A stretch of 64,000 nucleotides of DNA from Nematostella vectensis (Eukaryota > Cnidaria > Anthozoa > Actiniaria > Edwardsiidae), in NCBI RefSeq assembly GCF_932526225.1, contig NC_064040.1:16663994-16727993 (forward strand), given 5' to 3'. The notes beneath the pieces are model-generated. The model was not told where the DNA came from and did not search any database. It was given only the letters and a program-made list of their open reading frames with translations. This document shows positions 20,150 through 33,200 of this stretch, in pieces (the stretch's first letter is position 1; each line of letters starts with the position of its first letter). The translations under genes and the position numbers were made by a program.

Positions 20150-22560
20150 TTTTTTACCTGATCGCTCAAGCAGATGTGATGCTCAATGGTTTCTAAAATT
20201 TAGAGGCACCTAATACGTGTGTTAGACCACGTCACTAACAACTTTTCTAAACACCTTCCAAGATCTTTTCCTCTGTCCCCTTCCCTTGACCAGAACGTCC
20301 CAACCATCTTGATACAGCTGCAGATGCCAGTAGCTGTTGGGGGGAGGGGGGAGATAACACTACGTGTACTGCTTGATTGTCCAATAACACAAGGTGAAGT
20401 GAGCTTCTATACAGAACTTAGTTTGAACCCAAGCTGACAATGCATAGAGATCTTGTGCTGCTCAATAATTTTAAAAGTAAATTTAAATTCATGTTTACAT
20501 TATGCCACAGCTTGCATATCATGATGCATCACTCTGTAAAAACAAGTAGGTATGATACTCACAAAGTAGTCAATCCAAATGCCCAAATGGTCGTGTAGGC
20601 AGAGTTGAGATCCAGTTTTTGGTGAACCTGACTGACAAAAAGAGTAATGTAAATCTTATGAAAATCAATACATACTTCGGTTGAGTCTCTTATTTAACTT
20701 TGTATAGGAGTTCTGGAATCTTGTTGAATTGTTTTCCCAATTTCATACGGTGCTTTGCTGTTTTCCGCATCTGCCAGGGAAGTTTGCTTGAATAAATTAG
20801 TCGGGATAAATACAAGTTGCCTAAACACGCTCCAATTTGGCAATGGGAGCGATAATAAAGGCCGTTGTCAGATTCCATGCCTCATTTCACCAAATAAACA
20901 CACACAAAAAATAAAGAAAAAGAATTCGTTTTACAATAAGACAACTTTGAGCTTGAACGTTTTTTCGTCAATATATTCAGCATCTTCTTTTTCTCTACTT
21001 ACTCCCCCTCGTCGCATCGCTTTCCCTATCATTCAATCAGAGATGTTCTTCACGGCTATTTTCTTTGAGTCTAACTGTGACTTGAGACCACGTTTGGAGG
21101 TAATATAGGCAGGTTATGTTTAACATTTACCGGCTGCATTGGCCTACGAAACTTAGTAGCCGTCCTTCGACGGCCGTCGGAATAGAATAGATGTGATGGC
21201 CGTCGGAACTGAATAGCCGTCGGAATAGAATAGATGTGACGGCCGTCGGAACTGAATAGCCGTCGGAATAGAATAGATGTGACGGCCGTCGGAACTGAAT
21301 AGCCGTCGAAATAGAATAGATGCGACGGCCGTCGGAATAGAATAACCGTCTATGATTGGCCGTCGGAACTGAACGCAAGATAATGTATTCCCCCTCAAAA
21401 ACCAGGCTAATTCCATACCTACCCTACTACTGACGCCATACTGAAAATTCCCCAGAAGACTCTGGGGACGAGGATGGAAATACACTTCCAATGGCACAGA
21501 GAGCATTCGTCACACAAATGTTAGCGATGTTAGAAAAACCTCAACAGGCACCAGACAACAAAATTACAATCACACTGCAGGACCAAGTTTGACACTGTAG
21601 TGTTCTAAACCAGGACCAAACCAGGAGCTAAAGTGTCTAACCATTCAGTCCGGAAGAAATGCATTTGTCGCTAACTCGATGCGAATATCCCCGAAAATTT
21701 GTCCGCACAGCTGTGCGGGCATAAGTCGACAGTAAGCCTAAAATCTTACAAGACAGCCGGCGAAACACAACAAAGAGCAATGTCCCTGACAGTCAATTGT
21801 AACAGAACGACTATGACCCACTGTGACCACTTGGCTGGGGGAGGTACCGGTTTTAACTTCGCTCACGCTGTTAAAATCTGTAGGTTTAAAAGATCTTTCT
21901 CTGTCTGTTTCTCATTCTCATATGTTTTGTTCAACTCCCTGTATAACCGTGTCTCCCATCTCCCTTTTTATATGCTTTTACGACGGCGTACCATAGGTAA
22001 TCCGACACTGACAGCCATGGAATGCTTTTTTTTAGCTCTGTTTAGATAAGGCTTCAGCCAATGAGCGTCCGAGGAACGAACTCCCCCCCCCCCCCCCCCC
22101 CCACGGGCGTGTCGGTTACCCTTGAGCTCCCGTGACTTACGTAATGTTTACATGTTGCTACTGACTACGGATGTCACACACTAACAGCTAGCCGTGCTAG
22201 TGCGCATGGCAAGCTACACACATGATTATAATGACTGATAACATTCCAATCAGTTTTGCACTCAAAATCCTAAACCGTACTAAAACCTAATTCTGCCGAC
22301 GGCCAGGTCTGAATCCTACATAGGGTAAATCCTTTGTGAACTCAGACCTAACATTGGGAAGGACGGCATCTAATCATTTCGTTATTTTTCTCTGTCACAA
22401 GTCCCCCCTTCTCAAACTCGTTTTAGTCCCTGAAACGCATAAGACGGGTGAGATCTTCCTATAAGCATCAACAAAATCAACAGGTAATAGCTGATAGTTA
22501 CGCGGGTTCAAATAATGTTCATTTGTCCGTTATGTATTTCCTATATTTTTTTTCTTTTTC
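20150..22560. other. 3' flank of gene A: intergenic, repeats only
   Basis: No supported gene. It holds T/A-rich sequence, a 43-bp satellite (21165-21366), a perfect palindrome CCGCACAGCTGTGCGG (21703-21718), and at about 21785-22340 a dispersed repeat related, in opposite orientation, to 51901-52900. A poly-C tract lies at 22083-22102. The same sequence follows gene B at 39390-41830. Confidence 0.6.
21165..21366. repeat. 43-bp satellite rich in GACGGCCGTC
   Basis: About four to five tandem units alternating GGCCGTCGGAACTGAATAG and CCGTCGGAATAGAATAGATG. The core GACGGCCGTC is self-complementary, so each unit can form short hairpins. The homologous array after gene B is at 40410-40612. Confidence 0.9.
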
Positions 22561-22863
22561 ACCACCACCACCACCACCACCACCACCACCACCACCACCA
22601 CCACCACCATCACCATCACCACCACCACCACCACCACCACCACCACCACCACCACCACCACCACCACCACCACCACCACCACCACCACCACCACCACCAC
22701 CGCCACCACCGCCACCACCGCCACCACCACCACCACCACCGCCACGACAACCACCACCACCACCGCCACCACCACCACCACCGCCACCACCACCATCACC
22801 ACCACCACCACCACCACCACCACCACCGCCGCCGCCGCCGCCGCTGCCACCACCACCACCACC
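22561..22863. repeat. (CAC)n microsatellite, about 300 bp
   Basis: Nearly pure CAC/CCA trinucleotides with scattered CAT, CGC and CCG variants. It produces long poly-Pro, poly-His, poly-Gly and poly-Val frames that are not genes. It runs directly into ATGCCGAATGAAG, which begins the extra copy of the gene 5' flank. The version after gene B is at 41840-42171 and has a different pattern of CAT and CGC interruptions. Confidence 0.97.
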
Positions 22864-23075
22864 ATGCCGAATGAAGATACCAATATCTAAAAGAAGTAGA
22901 TTTGTGGATATAGGATTTAGCACCCTGATGGGGGGAGGATGGGCTTTGACATACGAATGGTCGGGAGGCTTCATAATGAATGCACAGTATGGAATGTATT
23001 CAGACATTGGTATTGAAAAGGCAATTGTTAGGTATGGAAATTACAAATATGGTATACAATGTCCTTGCAAAGATT
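22862..23075. repeat. extra partial copy of the gene 5' flank
   Basis: About 210 bp homologous to the sequence just before the start codons (24586-24780): same order of GAAACC/GATACC, AAAAGAAGTAGATTTGTGGAT, GACATACGAATGGTCG and GGCTTCATAATGAATGCACA. It stops before the ATG exon, so no start codon is copied. Also present at 42169-42383. Confidence 0.8.
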
Positions 23076-24225
23076 AAATCGCATGCTTTAATTGGCTAAC
23101 CTGAGCCTTAACCATCATCAGCGTATATTATATTTTCTGCTTCTCAAAGTAATGGAATTTTCACACAGCAATGACAATTTAATGTTGCTTAACCTCTACC
23201 CCGATCCTTTCTCAAATAATAAAATTTTCGAGATTCTCGTATTTCAAAAAAACTACAAATTAGTCAATCAAGATAGTCAACCATGGTTAAATTTTAATTT
23301 GGAATTTTTGTTAAAAGTAGCTTGCTTGTATTACCAAATTGATGCCTTCTGGTGAATCGTTATACTGTATAATTACGATAAGGAACAACGAACTCCTCTG
23401 AAACCGTGGGTGCTGTTTCTTCTCCACGGGGGATATTCGGCCCCACGCGATCATTTCGGGTCCTGGGATCGTTTCGGGTCCTGGGATCATTTCGGATCCT
23501 GTACAGATCGAGCTCGCAAACGCGCCCATTTTGGTGTGACTTGAATATTCGACTTTCGCTAAAACAAAGCAAAGGAAGTATGCATTCCAACTTTGAATTT
23601 AGCTACCCAAAAGAAGACAGCCTTTCAATTAAATTTTTTATTTGATTGTTATTCTTTTAATTCCAATTTTTTAACTTCTTATAAAAGAAGTTATATTAAT
23701 TTCCGTTCCGGGGCAGGTGGTACTCCTCATCGTGACAGCGTATTTTAATTTCCCTTTCCTGAATATGTGTTTGCAATAGCTTGCTCTACAAGAAAGCGCG
23801 TTCGCTTTCGCCTCTCGGTGTTGTAATCGAAAGCTGAATGCGGTTTGATGTGGAGCAGACTATTACAAAACGTATGCGGAGAAAAATAGGAAAAACACAG
23901 TCATGGACATTCTAAATGCCTCCCAATTTAATAAAAGCGTGACTATCAGTTAAAGGTATTTTTAATAAATACACCTGCCCGTTATTTTTCTTTGTCGGAA
24001 TTTCAAGATGAAGCCCTAGATTCAAGGTACAAACAAAGACTGCAAAAAAAATTGAAATAGTTATACCTAAAACTGGTAGTAGAGTCGAGACTTATTCAAA
24101 ACAAGAGATTTTAGAGAACAAGACAACTTGTAAAAGCTTGAGTTATTTTTATCATGCACCTGTCTACGTTAGTGCCCTTCAGGAATTCAAAAATAAGGCC
24201 TTGGTTTCTACATAAATTTTCATTA
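23076..24225. other. intergenic end of unit 1
   Basis: No supported gene. The region has an 18-bp GATCATTTCGGGTCCTGG triplet at about 23447-23500, a short AACTTCTTATAAAAGAAGTT hairpin near 23673, and otherwise AT-rich sequence conserved almost unchanged at 42384-43517. Confidence 0.55.
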
Positions 24226-24838
24226 CGCAATATCGGTCAAGATATGGATATTTATTTTCTCTTTTTAATACCTACCACACCCATATTGTATTGCGGTATG
24301 TAATTTTGAACCCTGACCGAAAACCCCAAGACGGTATCGAGATTTGATTAATTTTGAGGAGAGCTCGTCTCCTGCGCAGCGTCTCCTTACTATCATCAGA
24401 AACTAAGGGAAGGTGCACGGGAGGCTAGGGAACAGCGGCACTGAATAAGAAACGGTAAAGGTTACGAATTCAAGTGTTAAACTTCTACCAGGTTTTGCAT
24501 GGTTTAGCCGATTCCATGCTGAATGCGCCTCCTGTATAAACCGGTGCTACGCCCCAACCAGGATGATTTTCAGGCGGACACCATGCCAAATGAAGAAACC
24601 AATATCTAAAAGAAGTAGATTTGTGGATTTAGCACCCTGATGGGGGGGGCTTGGCATTCCTTGACTCCCCCCACTGACATACGAATGGTCGAGAGGCTTC
24701 ATAATGAATGCACAGTATGGAATTTATTCAGAATATATTCAGACCTTGGTATTGAAAAGGCAATTGTTGGGTACGGAAGCTGCAATACGGTTTTAAGGAC
24801 AAAATAAACCATATGGAAGTTTAAGAAAAAGTTTAAGC

Positions 24839-27258
24839 ATGAAAGAAGAAAAATGGGCAACAAGGCAGGTTGCGAAGTTTGTCTTAATCCTGGTAAGTAG
24901 AGCAGTAACCTCATTTATACTAATAGATGCTGAAAATGCTTAAAAATGTCCTAAATGGAAATTAGATGAATATCTTCTGAAAACAACCCATGCTGAAAAC
25001 GCCTTTTAAAGATAAAAAAATAAACTTTTGTAGGTGTTTGGGAGTAATAGAGCGCGTTATAGCTTTGGTTTTCTTAAGTCCTGAAAGACGTTATATATGA
25101 AAAGGTTTTTAAAACAGAAAATGTCAAGGACGTCGAGTATAACACCAACAAGGATTTCGAAAGTGTTTACAAATACCTTTTTTAAAAGGTATACTTGAAA
25201 GTATGAACATTAAATTAGCGTGAAAATTTCGTTTATTCCACAAATTCTAAAAGTTCTTTAAACTATTAGTTCTTAGAAACTATCTTAAATAATTCTAAAA
25301 TAAAAAGAAAAACAAATAGATTGCACTAGCCAGTCTTGTCTTCAATATTGAGACATAAGGAAATTTTAAATTGCTTACATTGAAATCCCACTAGTGAAGG
25401 GACTTTACGTTCGCGTGAAAGACGGAATAAAGCCAAGCCTTAGTTAGCCCAGCTGGAAAATCCGAGCTTAGTTGCGTGAAAAACGGGGAAGCCGAGCGAT
25501 AGCGAGCAGATTTCGGAGCCGAATCTCCCCAATTTTTGGCCGAGCCCCACGTCCGAACTACTTTTCCGGGAGCTTTACTGTGGCTCTTTTCGAAAGCCTG
25601 TTTCGCAGGATAGCGGAGGCTAAGCTGCAAAGTGCGCTTATGAGTAGAATTACAGTGCTTGTCACTAAAACGTGTTGAGATCTTCCGTCTAAAGAATTTT
25701 GAAGATCTTCTAGGATGTTTCTAAGGCCAGCTAAACCTTTTTTAAATAACAAGAACTTTTTATAGCAATTTGTACGAGTTCAAACATCGACTATGATTGA
25801 CTATGAAAACAAAGCTGTCAAAGCTGGCGTTTAGGACATCGTTTCGAGAACCAAATTTCATAACTTTAAGCCTACCCATTTTTCCAACGTCTTAACATGG
25901 GCAACTGATCCTTGAACAAATGGTTAGAGGCATATTGGAGTTAAATACCTGATGAGCCTTACGGACAATCCGTAAACTTTGAGCCATATAAAAAAAAATA
26001 TTATTGTCGTTTCTGTTCGCCGCATGTATTGTGTTTGTAGTTTCTATTCAGTCTTTCTCTTTAAAACCGTTAGAAATCATGCAAGCTTTAGATTTTTATT
26101 TCTTTGGCAAGAAATGCGGCAAAAGACAGACTTAAAAAATGCGCTCGGGAAACTCTATCACTGAATTTCTAGTTCTAAGAGCCAATTTTTCTCACGCAAA
26201 AAAATATTACTGCAGGCATTCTCTAATTGGCCAAAGAACTCGGGCATATATATTTACTGGAATTCCTGTGTTAGCCCAGTCATAAAATGCACCGGTTTTT
26301 TTTTCTGCTCGCGATATGGCCAAAGTTGCGCAATAACACAAGAACCTTTGCGCCATAGTCGATCTCTTCTGCATAATTTAAAACTGTGTCATGGTCGCAA
26401 TCTTTGAATTTGAGACCCCAACTCTCAGATCCATGTTATTTGTGCAGTTGAAGGCCAGATTCGCGATTCCATTGTTGCATATCTTACCATAGTCTCAATC
26501 TCTACCAAGTCATTGTGCAAAATCATCTCAAGCTGGATTGAAACTTGGGTTTCTTCGCGAGATCACTTCTCCGCAAAAATGTTTTCGAAAACAGACTTAC
26601 CCTGAAAACCACTGTGTATTTCGTAAGAGAACCATTTAGTTTTGGGATTATTTTGGCCTTTGGTTGTGCTATATAAAGGTGTGTGTTTTAGAGTAAGGCG
26701 CGAGTTTACGTAACACAGTTTTTGCCGGGCTATTCATATCGATCTCATCAAGAGAACCTGTGACTTCAGGGTACCGCTCAAATTTCTGAAACTTGCTGAA
26801 AACGAAATCGCTTCAAGATCCAATTCAACGAAGGGAGATATTACATTTTGATGTACTGTGCCAAATATTGAACTCAAAGCAGATTCTAATATGTAAAAAG
26901 AATAATACATGGTTTAATTGATTATTTATTACGCGACTGGCCGCGTCATATAGCCGTAGCAGGGGCACTGCCCCCCCCTCCCCCCTAAAAAAAGTAAAAG
27001 CCGAAAAGAAAGTAAAAGAATAGAAACTTATACATAAAAATAAAACGTTTGATAAAGAGCTGTGTAAGGTAATAAGGTGCCCCTCCCCTCAACATTTCTG
27101 GATACCATGTAGTTGTATCGTGGCAGAAGTTTTTGATCGTGGAACATGTTAGTGCACATGCATGAATGAGTTGGCTCCGAAGAGCCTTTGATTCTTATTG
27201 TTTTTCTGTTTCATCTTATTCCAGGTGTTCGTGGATCGTATTCAAGGAGAATTTGAAG
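24839..27258 (+). CDS. gene B, signal peptide exons
   Basis: 24839-24892 and 27225-27258. The hydrophobic core reads KFVLIL|VFV. Intron 1 is 2.3 kb and has only remnants of the 14-bp repeat that is expanded in A. The intron also has a poly-C/A segment near 26970 and AT-rich filler with no recognisable exon. Confidence 0.7.
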
Positions 27259-30200
27259 GTGAAGTAACAGGATCATTTTTGCACTTTTTTCTATATTATA
27301 TCTCATAATTTCAAAATCGTTTTTTTTCGATATTTCCAGATTGCTCCGATTCGCTAGGTTTGACATCCGGGGATATCCACGACAACAACCTAACTGCGTC
27401 ATCCACGCTCCCGCCCCAGGCCTCACACGGTCCACAACACGCAAGGCTTCACAATAAGCATGCGTGGTGCGCCGCTAATGATACCGCTGGCCAGTTCATA
27501 CAGATAGACCTCGAAGAAGTAAAAATGCTCTCATCTGTCCTCATTCAAGGAGATGCCCGGAAGGACTACTTCGTGACGTCACTTTATTTGGCTTATGGGA
27601 TAACTGCTGATCACTGGCTCAACTACACTGAAAACAGCACCACTCGAATTGTAAGTTTCAGAGAGCCCTGTACCCTCTAAAAAGTAACTTTTATTTTAAT
27701 TATTTAGGCTCTGACATATGAACAGATTCCATTTAATAATTTCATAATCTAATCTAATCGTTTGATAAGTACAAATTCGAAACAAAAGTAGTGGTACCGG
27801 ACCTCGTTTTGTTGCCGTTGATGGCCAGAAACTCTTGTAAAATTCAGCTATTTTAACATTTCGTTATAAAGATTCAGTAGTAAGCTAATAATCGAAATCT
27901 ACTGATAACACATTAATCGTGTTACCTGGCCTTTGTTGTTGCCCGTTTAGGTCTATTATGTGCGCGATCATATTGAAAACTGATAAAAAATGCGACTAAC
28001 AAGGGCCTGGGATGGACATACTCGAAACTTTTCCAAGCAATTTCTGAAACAAGTCGTCTCAGAGTTTTATGCTAATATGCATAACTACGATTTAAACATA
28101 TTAATAGGGCTGTCAGGATTTTTATTAGCGAAAAATCTAAGAAAAAAAGATGGCAGACAAAGCTTAGTCTAAAAACGTTATTTTCTTATTTTGAGATTTA
28201 TAGAGAAAATTGTAGGCGAGGCTAGCTCTGTCCTGAGAATACAGTCGAAGATTTGCTAGATTTTTGCTCTAATCTTCGTGCTTTTAAGAAGTTCTAGTAT
28301 CAACTCAATTCTTTGAAAAGAGATCGTGCTAGGAACATCGTTTTTTTTCAATAACTTGAGATCGCTTTTGCGTTTTTCGAGAGAACTTCTTTTTGCTATT
28401 TCATAAAGTTATATAAACAACATTTTAAACAACATAGCCAATCAAATTTCGCAGACACGAAATTTGATTGGCTTCTCGTGAGAACACCATTGTATTAGAA
28501 CTCGCGTTTAGAAAGACCTCACAGAGCCCATGGTATAGATTAATAACATCTTACTTCTACACAAGACCCCTGTCTTGTCACCACAACAGCAGAAGCCAAT
28601 TGCCTTAGGCTTTTGATATGTAGCATATAGAGTGAAGAATATTAGATCCCAAATTCAAACATATATAAACAGCAACAAGGACAATGGAAATTGATATTGT
28701 ATACGAAACAAATGTTTTAGCACTTACGGTTAATCGCGTTGAATTAAATTATCTTGAAAACTTTGATGATTGAATCTTTGCTGCTAAAACAATTTTTAGA
28801 AAAGAATTTTACCACTTCTTGTTACATCGTGGTTTTGTTAATCAATTTCATCTTTCAGTTCAAAGGGAACCGTGATCGTGAATCAATAAAAAAGCTTCAC
28901 CTGAAAACGAAGATTGCTGTGCGAAGACTCAGGATCTACCCTGTCACGTGGTTTGCTCACGTGTGCCTAAGGCTGGAATTAAAGGGTTGTGACGCAGGTG
29001 AGTACTATTCCCTTTTCCTCAATGAACGGTGGGATGCAATTTTCGACTCCACACAAGAAAAAAAAAGAATTGCGCACTTTTGCTTAACCCTATTAAGACT
29101 GCGTGATTGGGGAGGAGGCTAAAAGGGCCCCCTCCGTATTTCATGAACCGATTAGACTATGAACATCAAACTTACAGACAATGATCAACAGAATGCAAAG
29201 AACCGTCACGTCCTATTTTGGGTGTGGTCGAAGCAATTAGGACGTCACAATGACGTCATAAATACGATTTTTAGCCTTACTTTCAGTATTGCCTAAATTA
29301 TCAGATATCGGGTTTAAATTATCTTGCATCATTCAAATATGTCAGAATCAACCTTTTTACGGCTTTACAATCCAGAAAAGCCACAAAACGTATAATCATT
29401 TCTTTTGTAAGAATTTCCGCCATCTTGGGTTCGCCATCTTGGATTCGCCATCTTGAATCCTGGATTCTTATTATTTTTTCAAAAAAAATTAGAATTATTA
29501 CAGAAAAAGGTATTTGCATGCATTTATTACTGCTTATAGTGATGGTAAATGCATGATATTAGCTTTTAAAGTGTCATCTAGTAAATATAGTGACATTTTT
29601 ACCAACAGCTTTGAGAGAAATTTACCTACCCCTCCCCCTCAAATAAAAAAAATAAAAAAGAATTCTAGCGCTGTTGTAAAACTTGTCACCTAAACAAACT
29701 TATAAAGTCAAAACAGACATTTTAATCTGAGAAACAGGACCAAAATATGAAAAATTCACTACTGTTTAGTTATTGGGAAACTTATGTGTTTTCAACTTAA
29801 GGGTTGCCATGGTAACATGGAGCGTCTCCTTGACATGCTAATGGTATCAAAACGTCCGCAGATAGATTTTAGGAAAAGTTACCAAGTTTTAGCCTCTTTA
29901 GCTGCTATGGTTCAGAAGTTATAGAAATTTTCAGGGGGGGATATAAGAAGCCGGTATAGAGGGTACAGGATCATCTTCTGTGGTGCCATTTTCGCCGACA
30001 AAATGAAAGCTGCAAATATAAATATTCGTATGCCACACTTTAATAAATCTCCTTGTTTGCACCGCTTCATTTATTCTTTTTATCTTTCTCTGTTTTTTTT
30101 TTATTCTCCTGGAAAATGGAAGAAAAGTACAGGGTCCCCATTGCCATTTTTCTGCTATAACTGCGGGAATCTAGAGTCATTTCTACAGGTGCCATCATCA

Positions 30201-33200
30201 CAATGCTTTGTTGTCCCCATTTTGTTCGTACGAAAGCACACGCTTTTTGACTTGTCCGAACTGTCGCGGGTTGTTTACGATTTGTTGGACTTTCATCCCG
30301 CAAAACGCACGTGACTTTCCAGCGCCGAAAGGGTGAATCCACTAACATTCTCGTTCTCCCAGATCCCTTGACTCCCCTTGGTATGTACAGCCACGACATA
30401 CCCCATAGTTCAGTGAGTGCATCTTCAAAGTACAGCGCTGTGTATCCTGCACACGAAGCCCGCCTTCTCCACGGTGGAGGTATCCAAGCTCCAACAGATT
30501 ATGGCTGGATAGCCGCAACCAGTGACCGAGAGCCTTGGTTGAAAATATTTATCTTTTTTGGGCCTGTGTTCGTAACGGCTATCGCAACACAAGGAAGGAA
30601 TAAACAGCCTCAGTGGGTTAAGTCATACCAACTGGATTATGAACACATGAACAGCACAATGATAGAATACAGAGAAAGTGGTGTAGCCAAGGTAAGTGAT
30701 ACGCAAAGATTATAAATAAAAACGAAAAAAGGCGAGACATTTACGCCGCGATGTCCCAAAATAGGGCGCCGGGATATTCGGAAAAAAGCGAGGCTAAGAC
30801 CGGGATTGTTTAGCAGACGTCTTATATACCTTTAGTATTTGGACTTGTCGGTGTCTAGTGTTTTGGAGCCTGTTCACCCCCCCCCCCCCCCCCCCCATCC
30901 CAAGTGATTTTCCATAGTGATTCGACTCTGTGCTCTTGAAACTTCGCCTTCCAGCCAAAATTTAGATATCAATCATTCGCTTTTAGATCTTTTCTGGCAA
31001 TTTCGACTCTGAAACTGTAATAACGCACCGCCTATCGCCAGCTATCTACACGAGGACTGTACGCTTCCTTCCAAAGTCTTGGGAAACGTTCGCGACAATG
31101 CGAGTGGAAATGTACACCTACGGAAAATGTAAGTTATACATACCGAAAAGCAATTTGCAGCTATTTTCCTAAGGTGGAGTAAATAGTGGTGAATACCCGG
31201 GGGTTCTTTGGGGTAAAAGCGATGGGGGTGCTATTCAGAAAATTCGAAAGCTACTCCGAATGGCAAATTGACAAAGTGTTTTGTTTAGAAGACGTTGGTT
31301 CGTAGCGTCTTTCTTTACGAACCCCTAAAGAGTACAAATTTTAATAGAAAAGCCTATTTTCTTACTAGAGACGACCCCCTACTAGATATATTTTGGCACT
31401 GCCTCAAACGGAGCCCCACACTTATCGGCTGTTTACAATTCTCAAACTACTACAAGTTTGATAGGTATTTCAAAATTATTGCATTGCGCAAATTACATCG
31501 TGTAAAATGTAACAAAAAATAGTTTATCATTTAAAAATAATTATAATTCTACGCTTTACAAAATATGATCGTGCTATATATAGATTCTCTGGACCAATGT
31601 TTATAGTTTTTCCAGGTTGCACTGTAAAGGTGTGGTTGTGTAGCACTTAAACCAGGATTAAGTCTGCAATACTTCCGATCTGCGGTTTTATCTGAGGGTT
31701 GTATTGATTCCCATCAATCGATCGTGAGGTTTATAAAAGCTTTCAAACTCTTAAACTTGAAAGGAAAGATGTATCTGAAGTCAGTTCGAGTCAACGATTG
31801 TTTTTTTTTCACTGCTTCAGGTGGTTGAACGATATTATGGTGAAGGCGGTTGTTATCTAATTTGGTATGCGCTATTTATTAACCACTGGCACCAGAAAGC
31901 AGGGAATGCTGGGTAATGAAGCAGCTTGCATAATAAAGTTTTTGGCGGGAAATTTGCGCGTTTGCACGACGCGCGGATGTTAGTTCTCATGTTTCACTGT
32001 CGGTCCAGATTTTCAGGAAGAAATACCTTGAGCTCTTCTTAAGCCTTTTGTGTCTCGAAATGGCAGGGGAAGCGCGGATTCCATGGTCTAAAGTTATTCA
32101 AAATTGCCTACAGTGATTTTGAAGGATATGTTACTGAAGTAAGGGAAACTCTGTCTTTAATAAGGGAGAACGAGCTTGCTACCACTAGTTCTTATGTTAT
32201 TACTGAACGCAATCAAAGGGATGCGGCGAGGACCTCACTTAGAGCGGTAAGCTGGTTAACAAAAAATCGTTTTAGTTTTTTTAACATGTTAAAGGCTGGG
32301 TACATGCACAAATGTATCAAACAAGCTTATTCGAAGAAACCAATTGCTACTCCGTTTTAAGTGAATTAAGCCCTTATCAGCTTTTTTAATGATGTCAATA
32401 TTTAAGTATTCAAGTGCAGAGAGGACAATGTACGACATATTTCTGTAAAACAGTGATCTCACACTTACAGTGATCTTACAATATCACCTTACAAATATGG
32501 ACAAGTGTTAATCTGTGTTTAACCCATTAACTCCTGGCTATTTTTGAGCTGAATGTACAAAAAAACAGACTGAAAACAGATACCTCCCCCTATTTTGAGT
32601 TTTATACAGCCCGTCAAATTCAAACAGCGCTACACCTAGTCAGCGGTATCCTAACTTTCCAACAGTGCTTTGCGGTCCCACCTCTAATCCCTTGTCGATG
32701 TGCTGATTTGCTGATAGTTCCTCGTATTTATTCATCAAAAATACAGCTGTAAGCATATTGGGAGAGTGTCCTAGGACGTCATGAAATCTATTGGGGCATA
32801 ATTGAGTGCTGTGCTTATGGATATTTGCAAGCAAAGGTGGATTCAAGGTGATGTTTTCTTGTTTGGCTTTGCCTAGATGAGAAAATAATTTTGCCAATGA
32901 ATCACCACAGCTCTCCCAAATGCTGTCTTTTCTGAAATTAAATTAATTCTAAAATTGTTTACGCTGCTATTCTGGGCCTGTATGACCTGGAATTGATTTG
33001 TTTGGCTTCGGGGTGAAAAAACTTTTCATCTGACTTTGGGGAGAGGAGTGTTGACTGGCCTTCACCTCGTGAAATTTTCCCTGGATATCCCAGAATGCTT
33101 TGCAATCCGAATGGCATCCAAGTGGTTTCACAAGCCTTCAACCTGAACCTGGAAGATAATAAAGGTATATATTTGTGTCTTGAGCTGTATTTGCTGATCT

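Larger units (their letters stand above)
1184..24225. repeat. tandem segmental duplication, unit 1 (gene A plus 3' flank)
   Basis: Homology between units begins at the string CGCAATATCGGTCAA, found at 1184, 24226 and 43518. Unit 1 is 23.0 kb and contains gene A and about 4.4 kb of 3' flank. It is longer than unit 2 mainly because of a 54-bp minisatellite, a 14-bp minisatellite and an inverted-repeat element that unit 2 lacks or has only in rudiment. The part from about 2950 to 3400 in intron 1 is not alignable with the other two units. Confidence 0.9.

Noticed and set aside
21127-21506. Minus-strand ORFs with SDGR/FRRP repeats (also 40373-40752)
   Set aside because: Translation of the 43-bp satellite.
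22448-23077. Poly-Pro, poly-His, poly-Gly and poly-Val ORFs (also 41694-42383)
   Set aside because: Translations of a (CAC)n microsatellite in every frame; the non-repetitive ends match the duplicated 5' flank, which has stops in the other copies.
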